Below, in pieces: positions 14,728-22,204 of a stretch of 35,902 bases of DNA. A model generated the notes under the pieces. The model saw only the letters and a program-made list of their open reading frames with translations. It was not told where the DNA came from and made no database searches. The position numbers were made by a program, and so were the translations under genes. Source of the stretch: Acidobacteriota bacterium (GTDB taxonomy: Bacteria > Acidobacteriota > Terriglobia > Bryobacterales > Bryobacteraceae); the NCBI GenBank assembly GCA_018268835.1, contig JAFDVU010000061.1, positions 1-35,902 on the forward strand, given 5' to 3'. Numbering within the stretch: position 1 is the stretch's first letter; each line of letters begins with the position of its first letter.

Positions 14728-16143
14728 ATGAGGATCGCACTCAGCTTCATCGCGGCGGGTACTCTGGCGGCCGCGGGAGCGGCCTCGGACGGGGGCCGCG
14801 AGATTCCGTTGCAGGTGCCGTCCGGCGCGCCGCTCAGGTTGTACCTGACGCGCCGGCTGCCCAAGCGCGCGGGCGCTCCCGTGGAAGCCAAGGTACTGGA
14901 GCCGGTGTTCGCCTTCGATAAAGAAGTGATTCCGGCGGGGAGTGTGGCGCGGGGCGTGGTGAGCCGGGTGCAGCCGCCGGGCAAGTGGCAGCGGACGCGC
15001 ACGATGCTGGCCGGCGACTTCACGCCGCTGCACGAAGCCGAAGTGTCGTTCCTCAGCCTGACGCTGCCGGACGGGAAACAGATCGCTTTGCGAACGGCGG
15101 AGACCGAGGCGTTGAACTCGATCTACGTGGAACCGTCGAAGAAACAGAAGCCGCGCAAACAGAAGCCGCAGCCTCAAACGCAGAACGGCGGACTGCTGGG
15201 GACGGCGAAGCAGACCGCGAAGGACCGTGTGGCGGGCGCGGTCAATGCGCGCACGCAGGGAGTCTTCGACGTGGTGCGCGGTCCCGACAAGAAAGAGAAG
15301 CTGATCGATTTCCTGTGGTCGAAGCTGCCGTACCATCCGCAGTACCTGCGGAAGGGCACGCGCTTCGACGCGCCGCTGGAGGCTCCTCTCGGATTTGGGA
15401 CGGAGACCGTGCGGCGGGCGGACCTCGACGAACTCGGCGCGCAACCGCAACCCGATAGCGTGGCGCGGGTGCGGCTGCTGACGGCGCTCACTTCGGCATC
15501 GGCCAAGCCCGGCGACAAGGTGGAGGCGGTAATGGCGGCGCCGCTGTTCGCCGCCGATCGCAAACTGGTGCTGCCGGAGGGTGCGCGGCTGGAGGGAACG
15601 GTGGTGGTGGCCCGGAAGGCGCGGTCGTTCCACCGGGCGGGACGGCTGCGGTTCAATTTCCAAAGCATCGAGATGCCGGCGGCGGTGGCCGGGCTAAAGC
15701 CCGAGGCAGCGGCGCAGCATCCGGCGGGGAAGGCATTGGCGACGCTGAATGCGGCCGAAGGTGGTGGCGTGGCGCCGATCAAAGTGGACGCCGAGGGGGG
15801 TGTGCAGGCACAGGAGAGCAAGAGCCGGTTTCTGGCGCCGGCGATTTCCTTGATGCTGGCCAATCGGGCGGCAGATAACGACGCCGGGCGCAACCACGCG
15901 ACAGGCGGCGGCACCGGGGCGAACGTCTCCGGCCGGACACTGGGCGGTGGGCTGGGACTGGGGATGGCGGGCGCCGCCGTGGCGCAGAGTTCGCGCTGGG
16001 TGGGGATGGCGTTCGGCTACTACGGGCTGGCCTGGAGCGTGTACTCGAACCTGGTGGCGCGCGGCGGCGAGGTAGAGTTCGACCGCAACGCCATGATGGA
16101 GATCCGGTTTGAGACGCGCGCGAACGATGCACCGCGGCGGTAG
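14728..16143 (+). CDS. Secreted protein with two TrbI/VirB10-like beta modules
   Basis: A 471-residue exported protein with a signal peptide (MRIALSFIAAGTLAAAGAA). Two similar segments are visible. One at about 45-125 contains APVEAKVLEPVFAFDKEVIP then AGSVARGVV. One at about 250-320 contains KPGDKVEAVMAAPLFAADR then LPEGARLEGTVV. Both follow the TrbI/VirB10 beta-domain pattern of a hydrophobic strand, 'valid at any cost' IP/LPxG turn and a GxV strand. They are joined by a Lys/Gln/Pro-rich linker (about 132-150). A Gly-rich hydrophobic stretch (about 395-440) could span or associate with a membrane. No type IV secretion genes are nearby. The function is unknown, and a periplasmic or outer-membrane-associated role is inferred. 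Confidence 0.72.
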   Translation: MRIALSFIAAGTLAAAGAASDGGREIPLQVPSGAPLRLYLTRRLPKRAGAPVEAKVLEPVFAFDKEVIPAGSVARGVVSRVQPPGKWQRTRTMLAGDFTPLHEAEVSFLSLTLPDGKQIALRTAETEALNSIYVEPSKKQKPRKQKPQPQTQNGGLLGTAKQTAKDRVAGAVNARTQGVFDVVRGPDKKEKLIDFLWSKLPYHPQYLRKGTRFDAPLEAPLGFGTETVRRADLDELGAQPQPDSVARVRLLTALTSASAKPGDKVEAVMAAPLFAADRKLVLPEGARLEGTVVVARKARSFHRAGRLRFNFQSIEMPAAVAGLKPEAAAQHPAGKALATLNAAEGGGVAPIKVDAEGGVQAQESKSRFLAPAISLMLANRAADNDAGRNHATGGGTGANVSGRTLGGGLGLGMAGAAVAQSSRWVGMAFGYYGLAWSVYSNLVARGGEVEFDRNAMMEIRFETRANDAPRR

Positions 16144-16161
16144 CGGCGCGGCGCGCATGAC

Positions 16162-16878
16162 TTAGAGCGTGTAGCCGGCCTTCTCCGCGTCGCCGGCGAA
16201 CATCCTGACCGTATCCAGGGAGAGATCTTCGAGGTCCACGTCCCAGAGCTTCAGGGCCTTGGCCAGGATGTCGTGGGGCACGGTCACGATGTGGCAGCCG
16301 CAGGCGTCGGCATGGGCGATATTGAGGACCTCGCGCACGCTGGCCCAGAGCAGTTGCACCCTGGGGAGATCGCTCAGGATGGCGAGCGCCTCGCGCATTA
16401 CGGGCACGGGATCGCGCCCGGTATCGGCGATGCGTCCGGCGAAGACGCTGGCGATGGCAGGCACATCGGGCGGGAGCGCGGCGGCCACCTGGCGCACCTG
16501 CGCCGGAGAGAGCATGGCGGTGATGTTGATCCTGACGCCCTCTTTGGCCAACTCGCCGATCAGGGGTACGGAGCTTTCGCGCCGGGTGTTGGTGATCGGA
16601 ATCTTGACGTACACGTTGCTCTGCCAGGAGCTGATCTTCAGCGCCTGCCGCCGCATCTCGGGGAATTCGTCGCTGAACACCTCGAAGGAAATGGGCTTTT
16701 CGACCACGTCGCGGAGTGCTTCCTTCGCGAACCGCTCGTAGTCGGCGATGCCGGCTTTGCGCATCAGGGTCGGGTTGGTAGTCATCCCCTTGATGAGGGG
16801 ATTGCGATTGAGTTCGAGCAATCCGGCGAGATCGGCGCCATCGGCGTAGATGTGCGCGGTGAGATCGGAAAGACGCAT
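16162..16878 (-). CDS. Transaldolase family protein
   Basis: A 238-residue TIM-barrel aldolase of the short transaldolase/fructose-6-phosphate aldolase (TalC-like) group, which moves three-carbon units between sugar phosphates. Readable signatures are IYADGADLAGLLELNRNPLI, GMTTNPTLMRKAG, the Schiff-base lysine Lys92 in VYVKIPITNTR, FAGRIADTGRDP and LLWASVREVLNI. It starts at the ATG at 16876-16878 (MRLSDL). A longer form from 16917 would add 13 residues not typical of the family. TAATAC lies 7 bases upstream of the ATG as a possible -10. The stop is 18 bases from the convergent upstream gene, with no visible terminator between them. Confidence 0.88.
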   Translation of the reverse strand: MRLSDLTAHIYADGADLAGLLELNRNPLIKGMTTNPTLMRKAGIADYERFAKEALRDVVEKPISFEVFSDEFPEMRRQALKISSWQSNVYVKIPITNTRRESSVPLIGELAKEGVRINITAMLSPAQVRQVAAALPPDVPAIASVFAGRIADTGRDPVPVMREALAILSDLPRVQLLWASVREVLNIAHADACGCHIVTVPHDILAKALKLWDVDLEDLSLDTVRMFAGDAEKAGYTL

Positions 16879-16947
16879 AAAGACGGTATTACCCAGGATA
16901 CCCCGGGCCGTAGGCATGCGCGTCGCCCGGCAGGGGCACGGGGGCGG

Positions 16948-18264
16948 TTACCACAAGCGCATCGGAATATCGCCCGGGGTAAAGCCGAGCCCGAGACGTA
17001 CGCCGTAGCTCCAGAGGTTGTAGTTCTGGAAGCTGCCGCTGACGAACTTACGGGAATAAATGTCTAGGATCCCGTGGGTGTAACGGGCGATCTGCCGGCT
17101 CAGACTCAGGGTGAAGGTGTAGGAGCCATAAGTGCCCACATAATTACCCACGGAATCCGAGCTGTAATAACCACCCGAGATGCCCGCGCTCCAGCGCTTC
17201 AGTCCCGTGTAGGAATAACCCCCCGATACCGTTGTCGTGGTGGACGTCAGAAACAGTCCGTTACCCGGTGTGACCGAGCGGCCTCCGGTGACGTACGCCA
17301 CGCCCCGGTGCATGGTATAGGACAATCGTCCGGTGCCCGACGGCGTCCACTGCCGGGAATACGATATCTGCCGTGTGGAGGAGAGGCCGATGAGAATTGC
17401 AATCGCCGGATCCACGGGTACGCTTTGAATAAACTTGGTCTCGAATAGAATGGGGCCCCCGGCAGCGGAGAGTTCCCAGTTCTTTGACAATCGCACGGCA
17501 TAGCTGCCCAGGAAGCTGTGAATGTCCGTGCTGCTGAAGATATGGTCAAAAGCGAAGTGGGTGTAGGCGTAGGCCGCGCCGATTGTGGTGCGGCGCGTGA
17601 GCCGGTACTGGACGTCGCCGCGCGCGCCCGCTCCGGACACGCCGTAGAGCGCCGACGACCGGTACCGGGTTACGAACCCGTCCCCACCGACCGAATAGGA
17701 GAGGCGCATCGATTTCTGTACCACCAGGTCCGCCTGGCTGCTCAGATATATGACGCGATTGTCAAAGAAGGTATTCGTGGGGATAAAAGCAGTCGAAGGA
17801 TCGAACGCCACTGTTTGCGGCAGTGTCGGCAGTCCATAGTTCTGGGTAAACATCCCGGCGCTATTCCGAAAACTGAGACTCACGTGCCGGCTGATCTGGT
17901 GGGTCACACTGAGCAGCAGCCTTTCGTCGGTTCCATCGTAGTAGGGCAGTGAAGGGTAATGCCGACCGGAAAAGGAAAAGTCCAGCCCGACCTGGGTGTG
18001 CCGCCAGGAGTGCAGCCCGCTGATACCGGCGGTACCTTCGATACCGGCGGCGCCTTTGGAGATCGTCTTGCCGTTGGTATCCACGCTCACGCCGTTCAAG
18101 CCCGTGTCGTACACACCGGTGAGGCTCAGGAAAGGACGAAAGTCGATCTGGGCCGTGGACATAGCCGCCGGCGCCTCTCCTCGCGTGAGCACCGCGGGAC
18201 CGCCGTACTGCGCAAATGCGGGCACGGCGGCGGCGAGCATAGCGAGGGCTTTGAGAGGATTCAA
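16948..18264 (-). CDS. Outer-membrane beta-barrel protein, unknown function
   Basis: A 438-residue protein with an N-terminal signal peptide (NPLKALAMLAAAVPAFAQ). The mature part is made of alternating hydrophobic and polar strands with aromatic ends, for example RHVSLSFRNSAG, SMRLSYSVGGDGF and KRWSAGISGGYYSSD. It finishes in an aromatic residue (IPMRLW), all typical of a transmembrane beta-barrel of about 16-18 strands. The start deserves note: AAGGAG at 18272-18277 is placed exactly 7 bases before a TTG (18262-18264), so TTG is the likely start rather than another TTG seven codons upstream that overlaps this ribosome-binding site. I do not recognise a specific family. Codon use looks slightly less GC-rich than its neighbours. 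Confidence 0.75.
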   Translation of the reverse strand: MNPLKALAMLAAAVPAFAQYGGPAVLTRGEAPAAMSTAQIDFRPFLSLTGVYDTGLNGVSVDTNGKTISKGAAGIEGTAGISGLHSWRHTQVGLDFSFSGRHYPSLPYYDGTDERLLLSVTHQISRHVSLSFRNSAGMFTQNYGLPTLPQTVAFDPSTAFIPTNTFFDNRVIYLSSQADLVVQKSMRLSYSVGGDGFVTRYRSSALYGVSGAGARGDVQYRLTRRTTIGAAYAYTHFAFDHIFSSTDIHSFLGSYAVRLSKNWELSAAGGPILFETKFIQSVPVDPAIAILIGLSSTRQISYSRQWTPSGTGRLSYTMHRGVAYVTGGRSVTPGNGLFLTSTTTTVSGGYSYTGLKRWSAGISGGYYSSDSVGNYVGTYGSYTFTLSLSRQIARYTHGILDIYSRKFVSGSFQNYNLWSYGVRLGLGFTPGDIPMRLW

Positions 18265-18340
18265 AATAACACTCCTTCGGAGCAACTCCAGGTTTCCTGG
18301 ATCTACCGCAATTCAAAGTCTGACGCGCGGATTTCCGGTG

Positions 18341-18353
18341 TGTCAAGTTGACA
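18341..18353. promoter_or_regulatory. Perfect palindrome upstream of the barrel gene (operator candidate)
   Basis: TGTCAAGTTGACA is a perfect 13-bp inverted repeat around a central base, about 77 bases upstream of the barrel start. On the - strand its right arm reads TTGACA, a consensus -35 box. No good -10 is found 16-18 bases further on (the best is CAGACT). A repressor or activator site overlapping a promoter is a reasonable reading. Confidence 0.4.
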
Positions 18354-18374
18354 AGAGCGCGTACTAGGACTCCT

Positions 18375-19532
18375 CTACTCCCGCCCCGCCCGGCGGGTGG
18401 CCGCGCTGACGCGGGTTTCGCGCCAAAGCACGCCCGCCGGCACGAAGAAGAAAGCGACCGCGCACAGCGACGCGGCCATGAGGGTGACGAAGGTCCGGAC
18501 CGGGGCGGAGAGCCGCTTGAGGGGCGTACCTTCGGGCAGGAGCAGGTCCGCCGCCGCCAGGCCGTAGCCGGCGGCCTGCGCGGCCAGAACCCACGTCCGC
18601 CAGGGATCGCGGAGTCCGAGCGAGGAGGCCAGCGCCGCCAGCATGGCCCATGGCATCAGGAGGCGCGCCAGTTTGTGCGAGACAAAGTGCAGCCACATGC
18701 GGTTGCGCGGGCCGAGCAGCGCGGGGTAGTGTCCCACGATCTGGTAGACGCCGGCCAGGGTGCGCACCTTGCGGCGGAATTCGCTGGCCAACTGAGTGGG
18801 GAAGTCGTAGGCGCGGGCGCTGTCTTCGAGGATCACGCGGTAGCCGCGGAAGAACGCTCCCAGCGGCAGGTGCATATCGTCGTTCAACGTGCCGGCGGGC
18901 AGTGGCGCGGCCAGTTCACGCCGCATGGCGTAGATGCAGCCGGTGGCGCCCATGACGGAATCGATCCTCGACTGTGCCTTGCGGATCCACTTTTCGTACT
19001 TCCAGTAGAGGCCGACGCTGGCCTCCTCCATGCCGGCACCGTCGCGGATCACCAGTTCGCCGGACACGGCGCCCACGGTGGGATCTGCGAAGCACTCCGC
19101 GAGCCGCGCCAGGCTCTGGGGCGCAAGGTCCTGGCGCACGTCGGTAAAGAAGAGAATCTCGCCGGTGGCGCGTGCGATGCCGGCGTTGAGGGCCGCGGCC
19201 TTGCCGCCGCGTTCGAGCGCGATCAATTGCAGGCTGGCGCGCTCCGTGAAGCCGCGCACGATGGCTTCGGTGGAGTCCGTGGAGCCGTCGTCGATTACCA
19301 GGATTTCGACGAGTTCGGGCGGATAGTCGAGGCGCAGGATGGATTCGAGCTTGGCGGCGATCCAGCGTTCGCCGTTGTAGACCGGCAGGATCACTGTGAC
19401 GGTGGGGCGGAGGGGTGCCCGCGTCACGCTCCGGCGGCGCAGGCGCGCGGCCAGCGCCAGTACCAGGGGATAACCGAAGAGGGTATAGGCGCAGAACCCC
19501 ACACTGACCAGGAACACGGAAAGCGGCGCCAC
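18375..19532 (-). CDS. Membrane glycosyltransferase family 2
   Basis: A 385-residue inner-membrane glycosyltransferase. An N-terminal membrane helix (LSVFLVSVGFCAYTLFGYPL) precedes the GT-A domain. That domain shows VTVILPVYNGERWI, the nucleotide-binding VIDDGSTDSTEAIV, GGKAAALNAGIARATGEILF and TDV in place of a strict DxD. A C-terminal part carries SEFRRKVRTLAGVYQIV and then two or three more helices. The layout is that of processive or polysaccharide-linked GT2 enzymes. I prefer the GTG at 19530-19532, since in-frame residues upstream are low-complexity and overlap the cytochrome gene. That start codon lies inside a 23-bp sequence repeated at 20547-20569. The product is unknown. Confidence 0.85.
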   Translation of the reverse strand: MAPLSVFLVSVGFCAYTLFGYPLVLALAARLRRRSVTRAPLRPTVTVILPVYNGERWIAAKLESILRLDYPPELVEILVIDDGSTDSTEAIVRGFTERASLQLIALERGGKAAALNAGIARATGEILFFTDVRQDLAPQSLARLAECFADPTVGAVSGELVIRDGAGMEEASVGLYWKYEKWIRKAQSRIDSVMGATGCIYAMRRELAAPLPAGTLNDDMHLPLGAFFRGYRVILEDSARAYDFPTQLASEFRRKVRTLAGVYQIVGHYPALLGPRNRMWLHFVSHKLARLLMPWAMLAALASSLGLRDPWRTWVLAAQAAGYGLAAADLLLPEGTPLKRLSAPVRTFVTLMAASLCAVAFFFVPAGVLWRETRVSAATRRAGRE

Positions 19533-19548
19533 GCCGCTAGGATCGCAC
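19526..19548. repeat. Copy 1 of a 23-bp direct repeat
   Basis: It matches 20547-20569 with a single G/A difference, in the same orientation, about 1 kb apart. This copy covers the GTG start codon and upstream region of the glycosyltransferase gene. Confidence 0.8.
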
Positions 19549-19584
19549 AAGTCGGCGGAGCGGCGAACGGCGGCCGGAACCGGG

Positions 19585-20385
19585 TCAGTCCGAACTCGAA
19601 GTTTCGGGGACGCCGGCGGAGTCCGGCGCCAGTTCCGACTCTTCGTGATGCTCGCGGTACCAGCGGCGGTAGTGGTGCCTGGCCCACTGCCGGTCCACAT
19701 ACCCGGAGATCATGCCCTGCAAGCCGGGACGGCCGCTACGGCTGAGGAGCGCCATGTACATATGACCCAGTATGAGGGGCGCGGAGAGCAGGGCCATGAA
19801 GAAGTGCATCAGCCAGGCGAGCACGGCCACGTGCGTCACCCACATCAGAAAACCGGTGAGCACATACAACGGGTATGTGACCATCAGCACCATGAAATTG
19901 AGTTTTTCGGCGGCGTTGAACTTGCCCTGTTCGGGCAGGTGAAAGCGGTCGGAGACGGCGGCCAGGAACATCAGCGACAGCCACTTGATGTCGTCGAATA
20001 CCCAGGTCCACGCCTGGCGGATGTTGTAGATGTGGATGCGCGCGTCGCCGCGGCTTTTCAGCGTGACCAGCATGGGCAGTATGGCGAGGGCGAGGCCGGA
20101 GGCGCGATGCAGTCCGCCGAACACGTCGCGGAAGGGGCGGGAGCGGTCGGGGTTGTACACGATGACGAGGATCAGCGCCGTGGCAAGCGAGAACAGGAAC
20201 GGTCCGGCGATGGACCAGTGCAGCAATCGCTCGGACCTGGCAAAGCGCAGGATCTTGGGATCGGCGGCAGGTGCGGGAGGTTTCTCGTCGGACGGTGGCG
20301 GAGCGGCCACGACGGCGGGGGGCGCGCCATCGGTCGGACACGGCGGTTCGACCGGGAGCGCCGTCCGGGGCGTCTCAGTCAGCAT
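19585..20385 (-). CDS. FdhI-like cytochrome b subunit (formate dehydrogenase gamma family)
   Basis: A 266-residue membrane cytochrome b. After a Pro/Ala-rich N-terminus (about 1-42) come RFARSERLLHWSIAGPFLF and four membrane helices (about 58-76, 90-108, 164-184, 190-212). Candidate haem ligands are His56, His93, His194 and His208. The segment GKFNAAEKLNF (about 154-164) matches the GKYNAxQK signature of FdhI-type cytochromes. Such subunits pass electrons from a periplasmic dehydrogenase to quinone. No catalytic or iron-sulfur subunit gene is next to it, so its partner is unknown. The charged C-terminal tail contains RRWYREHHEESE. It lies 52 bases upstream of the glycosyltransferase start. 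Confidence 0.85.
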   Translation of the reverse strand: MLTETPRTALPVEPPCPTDGAPPAVVAAPPPSDEKPPAPAADPKILRFARSERLLHWSIAGPFLFSLATALILVIVYNPDRSRPFRDVFGGLHRASGLALAILPMLVTLKSRGDARIHIYNIRQAWTWVFDDIKWLSLMFLAAVSDRFHLPEQGKFNAAEKLNFMVLMVTYPLYVLTGFLMWVTHVAVLAWLMHFFMALLSAPLILGHMYMALLSRSGRPGLQGMISGYVDRQWARHHYRRWYREHHEESELAPDSAGVPETSSSD

Positions 20386-20637
20386 GGACCTATCTGCGAC
20401 GTATGGGTTCGGGGGCGGACGAAAAATATAGCGCCGCGCGAAGATTATGGTTCGGCCGGCTCCGCGTGCGCGGGCTCCAGGATGCGCCGTACCGCTTCCA
20501 CGGCGTCACTAGCGGGTAGTGGACAGAATTGCTCCCGGCTTAGAGTGCGCCACGCCGCTAGAATCGCACGGGGCGGCACGATGGCGGATGTGGTCTTTCG
20601 TAAGCTGTCAGGACTGACTTCAGGGCTGCGGCGCCAC
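20386..20637. other. Intergenic region upstream of the cytochrome gene
   Basis: About 250 bases between the small membrane protein and the cytochrome b gene, both on the - strand. It contains the second copy of the 23-bp repeat (20547-20569). Frames on either strand look like chance frames without family features. Otherwise I see nothing clear in it. Confidence 0.4.
20547..20569. repeat. Copy 2 of a 23-bp direct repeat
   Basis: It matches 19526-19548 with one mismatch. This copy lies in non-coding sequence, about 70 bases downstream of the small membrane protein gene. Confidence 0.8.
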
Positions 20638-20871
20638 TCAGGACCACAACCGGTTCCCCCGCATGAAGAAGAAAGCGGCGACCGTGAGGAACCACAGACA
20701 GATCCCGAGTACTGCAATGCGCCCGCCACAATACTCGCCTCGGGAGACCGCGATCCTGCCAATGATTGCATTGATGAGAGACCCCAACACCAAGACCAGG
20801 ACGAGCAGGAATCCCTGCGCCAAACCGCTCCACTCGCGCGGTTTGGTTAGCAGATCCAGTACGATGATCAC
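20638..20871 (-). CDS. Small multi-helix membrane protein; true start upstream and unclear
   Basis: An unrecognised small membrane protein. From the only canonical start (GTG at 20869-20871) it has 77 residues with helices around AQGFLLVLVLVLGSLINAII and GRIAVLGICLWFLTVAAFFF. The same frame stays open upstream to 21081 and reads sensibly, with a hydrophilic segment (PKRNSRPRYPEWQRNQ) and then a helix (LSILTTVVVWVIIVLDLL). The GTG would cut that helix in half, so the real protein is probably about 115 residues with three helices. No ATG, GTG or TTG is available upstream; ATC at 20980-20982 and two CTG codons are the alternatives. The lactonase gene ends just upstream on the same strand. Confidence 0.6.
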   Translation of the reverse strand: MIIVLDLLTKPREWSGLAQGFLLVLVLVLGSLINAIIGRIAVSRGEYCGGRIAVLGICLWFLTVAAFFFMRGNRLWS

Positions 20872-20996
20872 CCATACGACGACTGTCGTCAGGATCGAGA
20901 GGCCCCTTCCGGCCGTCAGCGCCGGCGGGGCCTGGTTGCGTTGCCATTCCGGATACCTCGGGCGCGAGTTGCGCTTAGGGATCCCTGCTGGCGATC

Positions 20997-22151
20997 CTAA
21001 CCGTTCGAATCCGCGAACACAATCGTCACCGGGCTTGCGTTGCTCACCGCCGCTCCCGCCGGCGTGAGCCTGCCGCTGCCCTCATCCACGCGGAACGGCA
21101 CGATCGTATCGGACTGCTCGTTGGCGGCGTAGAGCATCCGGCCGGCCGGGTCGAGCGTGATGAACCGCGGGGTGCGCCCCTGACTGGAGGTCCACGCCAT
21201 CGCCGAAAGTAGCCCCGTAGCCGGATCCACCGCGAAAGTCGCGATGCTGTCGTGCCCCCGATTCGAGCAGTAGAGAAATCGCGCGTCGCGAGACAATGCG
21301 ATCTCCGCCGCGGTGTTTTCGCCGGTGTAGTCCGCCGGGAGCGAGGAAAGGATCTGCGCCGGACGCAGATGGCCGCGCTCGGCCTCCCACTGGTAGGTCG
21401 TCACCGTGCTCCCGATTTCGTTGAGCACCCACAGCACCGTCAGCCGCGGGTGGAACACCCCGTGGCGCGGACCGCTGCCGCTGCGCGCGACCGCCGAGCC
21501 CTGCACCGTGGGGGTGAGTTTCCCGGTCTCGCGATCGAAGGTGAATACGAAGACGCGGTCCAACCCCTTGTCCGGCACCACCACGAAGCGGCCCGAAGGA
21601 TCGAACAGAATCTGGTGCGGATGCGACGACGCCTGCTCCACGCGATGCGGACCGGGCTGGCCGGGCAGTGCGGCCACGTGCACCGCGTCGGAAAGCCGCC
21701 CGTCGGCCGCCACCGGCAGCACGCCGACGCTGCCCGAGGAGTAGTTGGCCACGATCAGAAATCGTCCCGCGGGGTCGAGCGCCAGGTGGACGCCGTTGCG
21801 TCCCCCGCTGGCGGCGCGGTTGAGCGGCGTCAGCCGCCCGCTCGCCGGTTCCACCGCAAACGCGCTGGCGTAGCTCTCATCGCCGTGCGCCGCATAGAGG
21901 AAGCGCCCGTCGCGCCGCATCGCCAGGAACGACGGGTTCACCAACTCGCCCACCCGCTCTACCGGAACCCAGCCGCTTCCGCCGGCATCCACCCGGTAGA
22001 CGTGGATGCCGTCTCCGCGCGCATACCGCTCCGGCGTGGTGTAGCAGCCCACGTAGGCGAACAGCCGCGCCGCGCGTGTCTGCGCGAGGGCGGGCGCGGC
22101 GAAGGAGGCCGCGGCGCCGGTGAGCAGCGCGCGGCGGGTGAGCCGGTCCAT
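20997..22151 (-). CDS. Lactonase family beta-propeller protein (YbhE/Pgl type), exported
   Basis: A 384-residue seven-bladed propeller of the lactonase (PF10282) family, whose known members include 6-phosphogluconolactonase. Repeating blade motifs are clear, e.g. GRFLYAAHGDESY, LDPAGRFLIVANYSSGSVGV, FDPSGRFVVVPDKGLDRV, SRDARFLYCSNRGHDS and LDPAGRMLYAANEQSD. The N-terminus MDRLTRRALLTGAAASFAAP has twin arginines and a hydrophobic stretch ending in ALAQ, so it is probably exported by Tat. This argues against the cytoplasmic pentose-phosphate role. I chose the second ATG (22151), which has GGA 7 bases upstream; the first at 22163 adds four residues. It is divergent from the heptose operon. Confidence 0.87.
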   Translation of the reverse strand: MDRLTRRALLTGAAASFAAPALAQTRAARLFAYVGCYTTPERYARGDGIHVYRVDAGGSGWVPVERVGELVNPSFLAMRRDGRFLYAAHGDESYASAFAVEPASGRLTPLNRAASGGRNGVHLALDPAGRFLIVANYSSGSVGVLPVAADGRLSDAVHVAALPGQPGPHRVEQASSHPHQILFDPSGRFVVVPDKGLDRVFVFTFDRETGKLTPTVQGSAVARSGSGPRHGVFHPRLTVLWVLNEIGSTVTTYQWEAERGHLRPAQILSSLPADYTGENTAAEIALSRDARFLYCSNRGHDSIATFAVDPATGLLSAMAWTSSQGRTPRFITLDPAGRMLYAANEQSDTIVPFRVDEGSGRLTPAGAAVSNASPVTIVFADSNG

Positions 22152-22190
22152 AGGTTCCAGCATAGCGGCAGGCGGGCGTTTTGTTAAACT

Positions 22191-22196
22191 TACAAT
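22191..22196 (+). promoter_or_regulatory. Candidate -10 element of the heptose/glycosyltransferase operon
   Basis: TACAAT ends 8 bases before the ATG of the glycosyltransferase-methyltransferase gene. The intervening bases (TTCCCCCG) hold no Shine-Dalgarno sequence, so the mRNA would begin at or next to the start codon. No clear -35 box is seen. Confidence 0.5.
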
Positions 22197-22204
22197 TTCC
22201 CCCG

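Noticed and set aside
16144..16161. Possible bidirectional terminator between the convergent genes at 16143 and 16162
   Set aside because: Only 18 bases, with no stem followed by a T-run.
21000..21016. GTTCGAATCC, resembling a tRNA T-loop
   Set aside because: It lies in the last codons of the lactonase gene and no acceptor, D or anticodon arm can be folded around it.
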